A stretch of DNA of 53,694 bases from Helicobacter sp. 11S02629-2 (lineage in GTDB: Bacteria > Campylobacterota > Campylobacteria > Campylobacterales > Helicobacteraceae), in the NCBI RefSeq assembly GCF_002272875.1, contig NZ_MLAN01000011.1, positions 1-53,694 of the forward strand, in the 5' to 3' direction. A program made the translations under genes and the position numbers. This document shows, piece after piece, positions 53,401-53,694 of the stretch (its first letter is position 1; each line of letters begins with the position of its first letter). Below the pieces are notes generated by a model. The model worked only from the letters and a program-made list of their open reading frames with translations, searched no databases and was not told the origin of the DNA.

Positions 53401-53694
53401 GTGGAGTAGATAGGGCAGGGCTAGAGTTTAGAGGTGATGGCACTACTAGTAAAGATTCTAGTATCAACTTAGGAACTGCTACTTTAGACTCTTGGTCTAT
53501 CTTAAATGTTAAAAATGTAGCTAGTGTTAATGCAGATAGTTTAACTATGCTTTTTTCTAGTGCTTATCTTCCCACCCTAAACGCTAATACCCTTACCTTC
53601 CAAGATGGTGCTTCAGACTTACATGTAAGTGGTGATACAAACATCTATAAAACCCTCCATGTCCAAAATGACTATGCTAATGTATATAAAGCTC
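50457..53694 (+). CDS. VacA/autotransporter-like surface protein, 3' end outside window
   Basis: Open from ATG 50457 to the edge, 1079 codons seen. N-terminus: extended signal (basic MLERFHIGHKRVKQ, then LLALSFVLSAVLGQAYA). The rest is a repetitive beta-helix passenger full of Asn, Ser, Thr and Gly with alternating hydrophobics, and motif family LxLGxxxxLxVGSKNFxAxSLxAGxxSxLDLSxVxxxxxIxNL (at least three turns). A glycine-rich N-terminal section NAYFGGNYAQHGASVYGGGG resembles VacA and its paralogues (toxin-like proteins). Two Cys pairs, CTTSGC and CINGNC, sit in exposed loops. The outer-membrane barrel should lie beyond the window. Cytotoxin activity cannot be inferred; adhesin or immune-modulating function is as likely. 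Confidence 0.85.
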   Translation, partial: MLERFHIGHKRVKQLLALSFVLSAVLGQAYADGTPQNAGGKFNGSTGFTRARSVNGNYLYQTSQANLTVNGFISSSIYYLKDINYSMNSDLNKTNMLTVNLAGSSLILGADSATNGNTGNVLLGAFSGSTTKYNTGVAFSGAKDFYIRGNAYFGGNYAQHGASVYGGGGAQVSINATGTVHQDGTLSLIQCTTSGCQTNPTSLTITGASAFKSTGTINTSGRSKIDASSSDVTLNILNALDSVTVNGKSITINTLNYSDIGHAGASAHVILSATSGDVKINNNLTIGNNDSLKVSATNLTTKDISIGRGLQGSSIDLSGISDTTKLGNLTLGNAGGDSSTMTFIAGGKSFEAGNITSLNSPTSQTVIDLSKVTDSVKAGVINLGGKNTLTVGSKNFSATSLEAGSGSKLDFSKVSESFSLTNLTLGLNSSLDLSQVTGDTKIKNLSFSPAIAGTTGSTSVLKAPKSNITVDNISLSNTAFGSRDSIEGKDIKVGSINYKVAGVAGSELELALKGSGAISIDKPVNLVSWNKLSATGVNLTTSDISTQIVSQLDFSGISGKVKMGSILLGSSSTLVVGGENSKVTDFTSGDISSRTAALGNVVDLSHVTDNTIVGNVALGDSATFKVGSKNFSATSLSAGLNSTLDLSKVSENLAITNVALGLNSKLDFSGVQGTTHITNLNLNPSIVNLTLGSTTTIDAKNSDVTINNIKASNTTAGAKTNILGKNITVDTIDYAGTRDANSNAIIKDGAAGSVLSVNLQGSEDVKVTKNIALHGYNELKASGKTLETKDITTGGNSFLSFGDVSDSIKLGNLNLGDFNTLTIGSKNLASGTISVGNGTTLNLQHLTDSSQVGVLNFRGGGTINAPGIDVNLTSVNLSNLQKLTVHAKNFYADRVNAAGLDSAGALVSNSTLDLSSVAGKSTIKTMGLKTASVYGSNFDIGSLVVQRNNNTCINGNCNNNTVFYSKLDEVNIGNLYLYQGVSGVDRAGLEFRGDGTTSKDSSINLGTATLDSWSILNVKNVASVNADSLTMLFSSAYLPTLNANTLTFQDGASDLHVSGDTNIYKTLHVQNDYANVYKA
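51627..51811 (+). repeat. Passenger repeat, copy 1
   Basis: About 62 codons starting VGSKNFSATSL and ending near NLSFSPAI. A second copy begins exactly 705 bases later. The first 32 bases of both copies are identical. Confidence 0.7.
52332..52512 (+). repeat. Passenger repeat, copy 2
   Basis: Matching unit from VGSKNFSATSL to NLNLNPSI. The spacing of 235 codons suggests a larger duplicated block; the intervening residues are less alike. A third, weaker unit (TIGSKNLASGTI) lies near 52920. Confidence 0.65.

Noticed and set aside
1-53694. tRNA genes, rRNA genes, CRISPR arrays or insertion sequences
   Set aside because: No tRNA T-loop in a plausible setting, no regularly spaced repeats, no transposase frame. 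The repeated AGATTCT word lacks the length or target duplications of mobile ends.

Overview
The window looks like chromosomal DNA of a Campylobacterota bacterium close to Helicobacter, probably an enterohepatic rather than a gastric species. It is AT-rich and densely packed. It carries blocks I know from Helicobacter pylori: rppH-lysC-hobA-holB-folP plus an HP1233-type unknown; mltD-rlpA followed by kdsC-lptC-lptA; cheV-nspC; and frdCAB. It also carries hisB, which H. pylori lacks. HobA is specific to this phylum. I see no rRNA, tRNA, CRISPR array, insertion sequence or prophage gene.

Layout, left to right. 1-1660: 5' part of a chemoreceptor gene (minus) with a T14 tract in its promoter. 1946-4819: S4 RNA-binding protein and ClpB (minus). 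4980-6757: MetN ATPase (minus) divergent from an ArsR-type response regulator (plus). 6947-9102: YejB/YejE peptide permeases (minus). 9180-13034: Mla-type lipid transport operon with two lipoproteins. 13092-16088: short YrdC-like protein (minus), then a glycosyltransferase coupled to an MsbA-like exporter. 16362-17986: exbB-exbD-tonB (minus) behind a Fur-box-like sequence. 18262-21540: tig-clpP (minus) and fliI (plus). 21726-27487: ribA, then rppH-lysC-hobA-holB-folP-unknown (minus). 27604-32478: mltD-rlpA-hisB-kdsC-lptC-lptA (plus). 32561-39522: pabA, fused pabB-pabC, a catalytically degenerate TrpC-like protein, a TPR protein, a YkgJ cysteine-cluster protein, nspC and cheV (all minus). 39947-43554: frdCAB. 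43946-49495: SLAC1-type transporter, OsmC protein, an acyl-CoA-dehydrogenase-like flavoprotein, mtaB-ruvX-rsmH. 49554-50312: TSUP permease (minus). 50457-end: the first 1079 codons of a VacA/autotransporter-like surface protein.

Most genes serve the cell envelope (Mla, Lpt, KDO, lytic transglycosylase, MsbA, TonB), folate/PABA and amino-acid metabolism, anaerobic respiration (fumarate reductase), chemotaxis/motility and protein quality control. Many neighbours overlap by 1-11 bases or are separated by a few bases, so operons with translational coupling are the rule.

The most unusual signal is not a gene. The word AGATTCT/AGAATCT occurs far more often than base composition predicts (about 80 copies of the 7-mer and about 120 of its 6-mer core AGATTC/GAATCT, counted by eye). 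It occurs on both strands, in different reading frames and between genes, and at several gene ends it sits as an inverted pair forming a hairpin. That is the pattern of a DNA uptake sequence family as known from Neisseria and Pasteurellaceae. I know of no such description for Helicobacter. Other points of interest are the dead TrpC paralogue in the PABA operon, the promoter T14 tract, a probable ATA start codon for metN, and the OsmC/ACAD-like pair.
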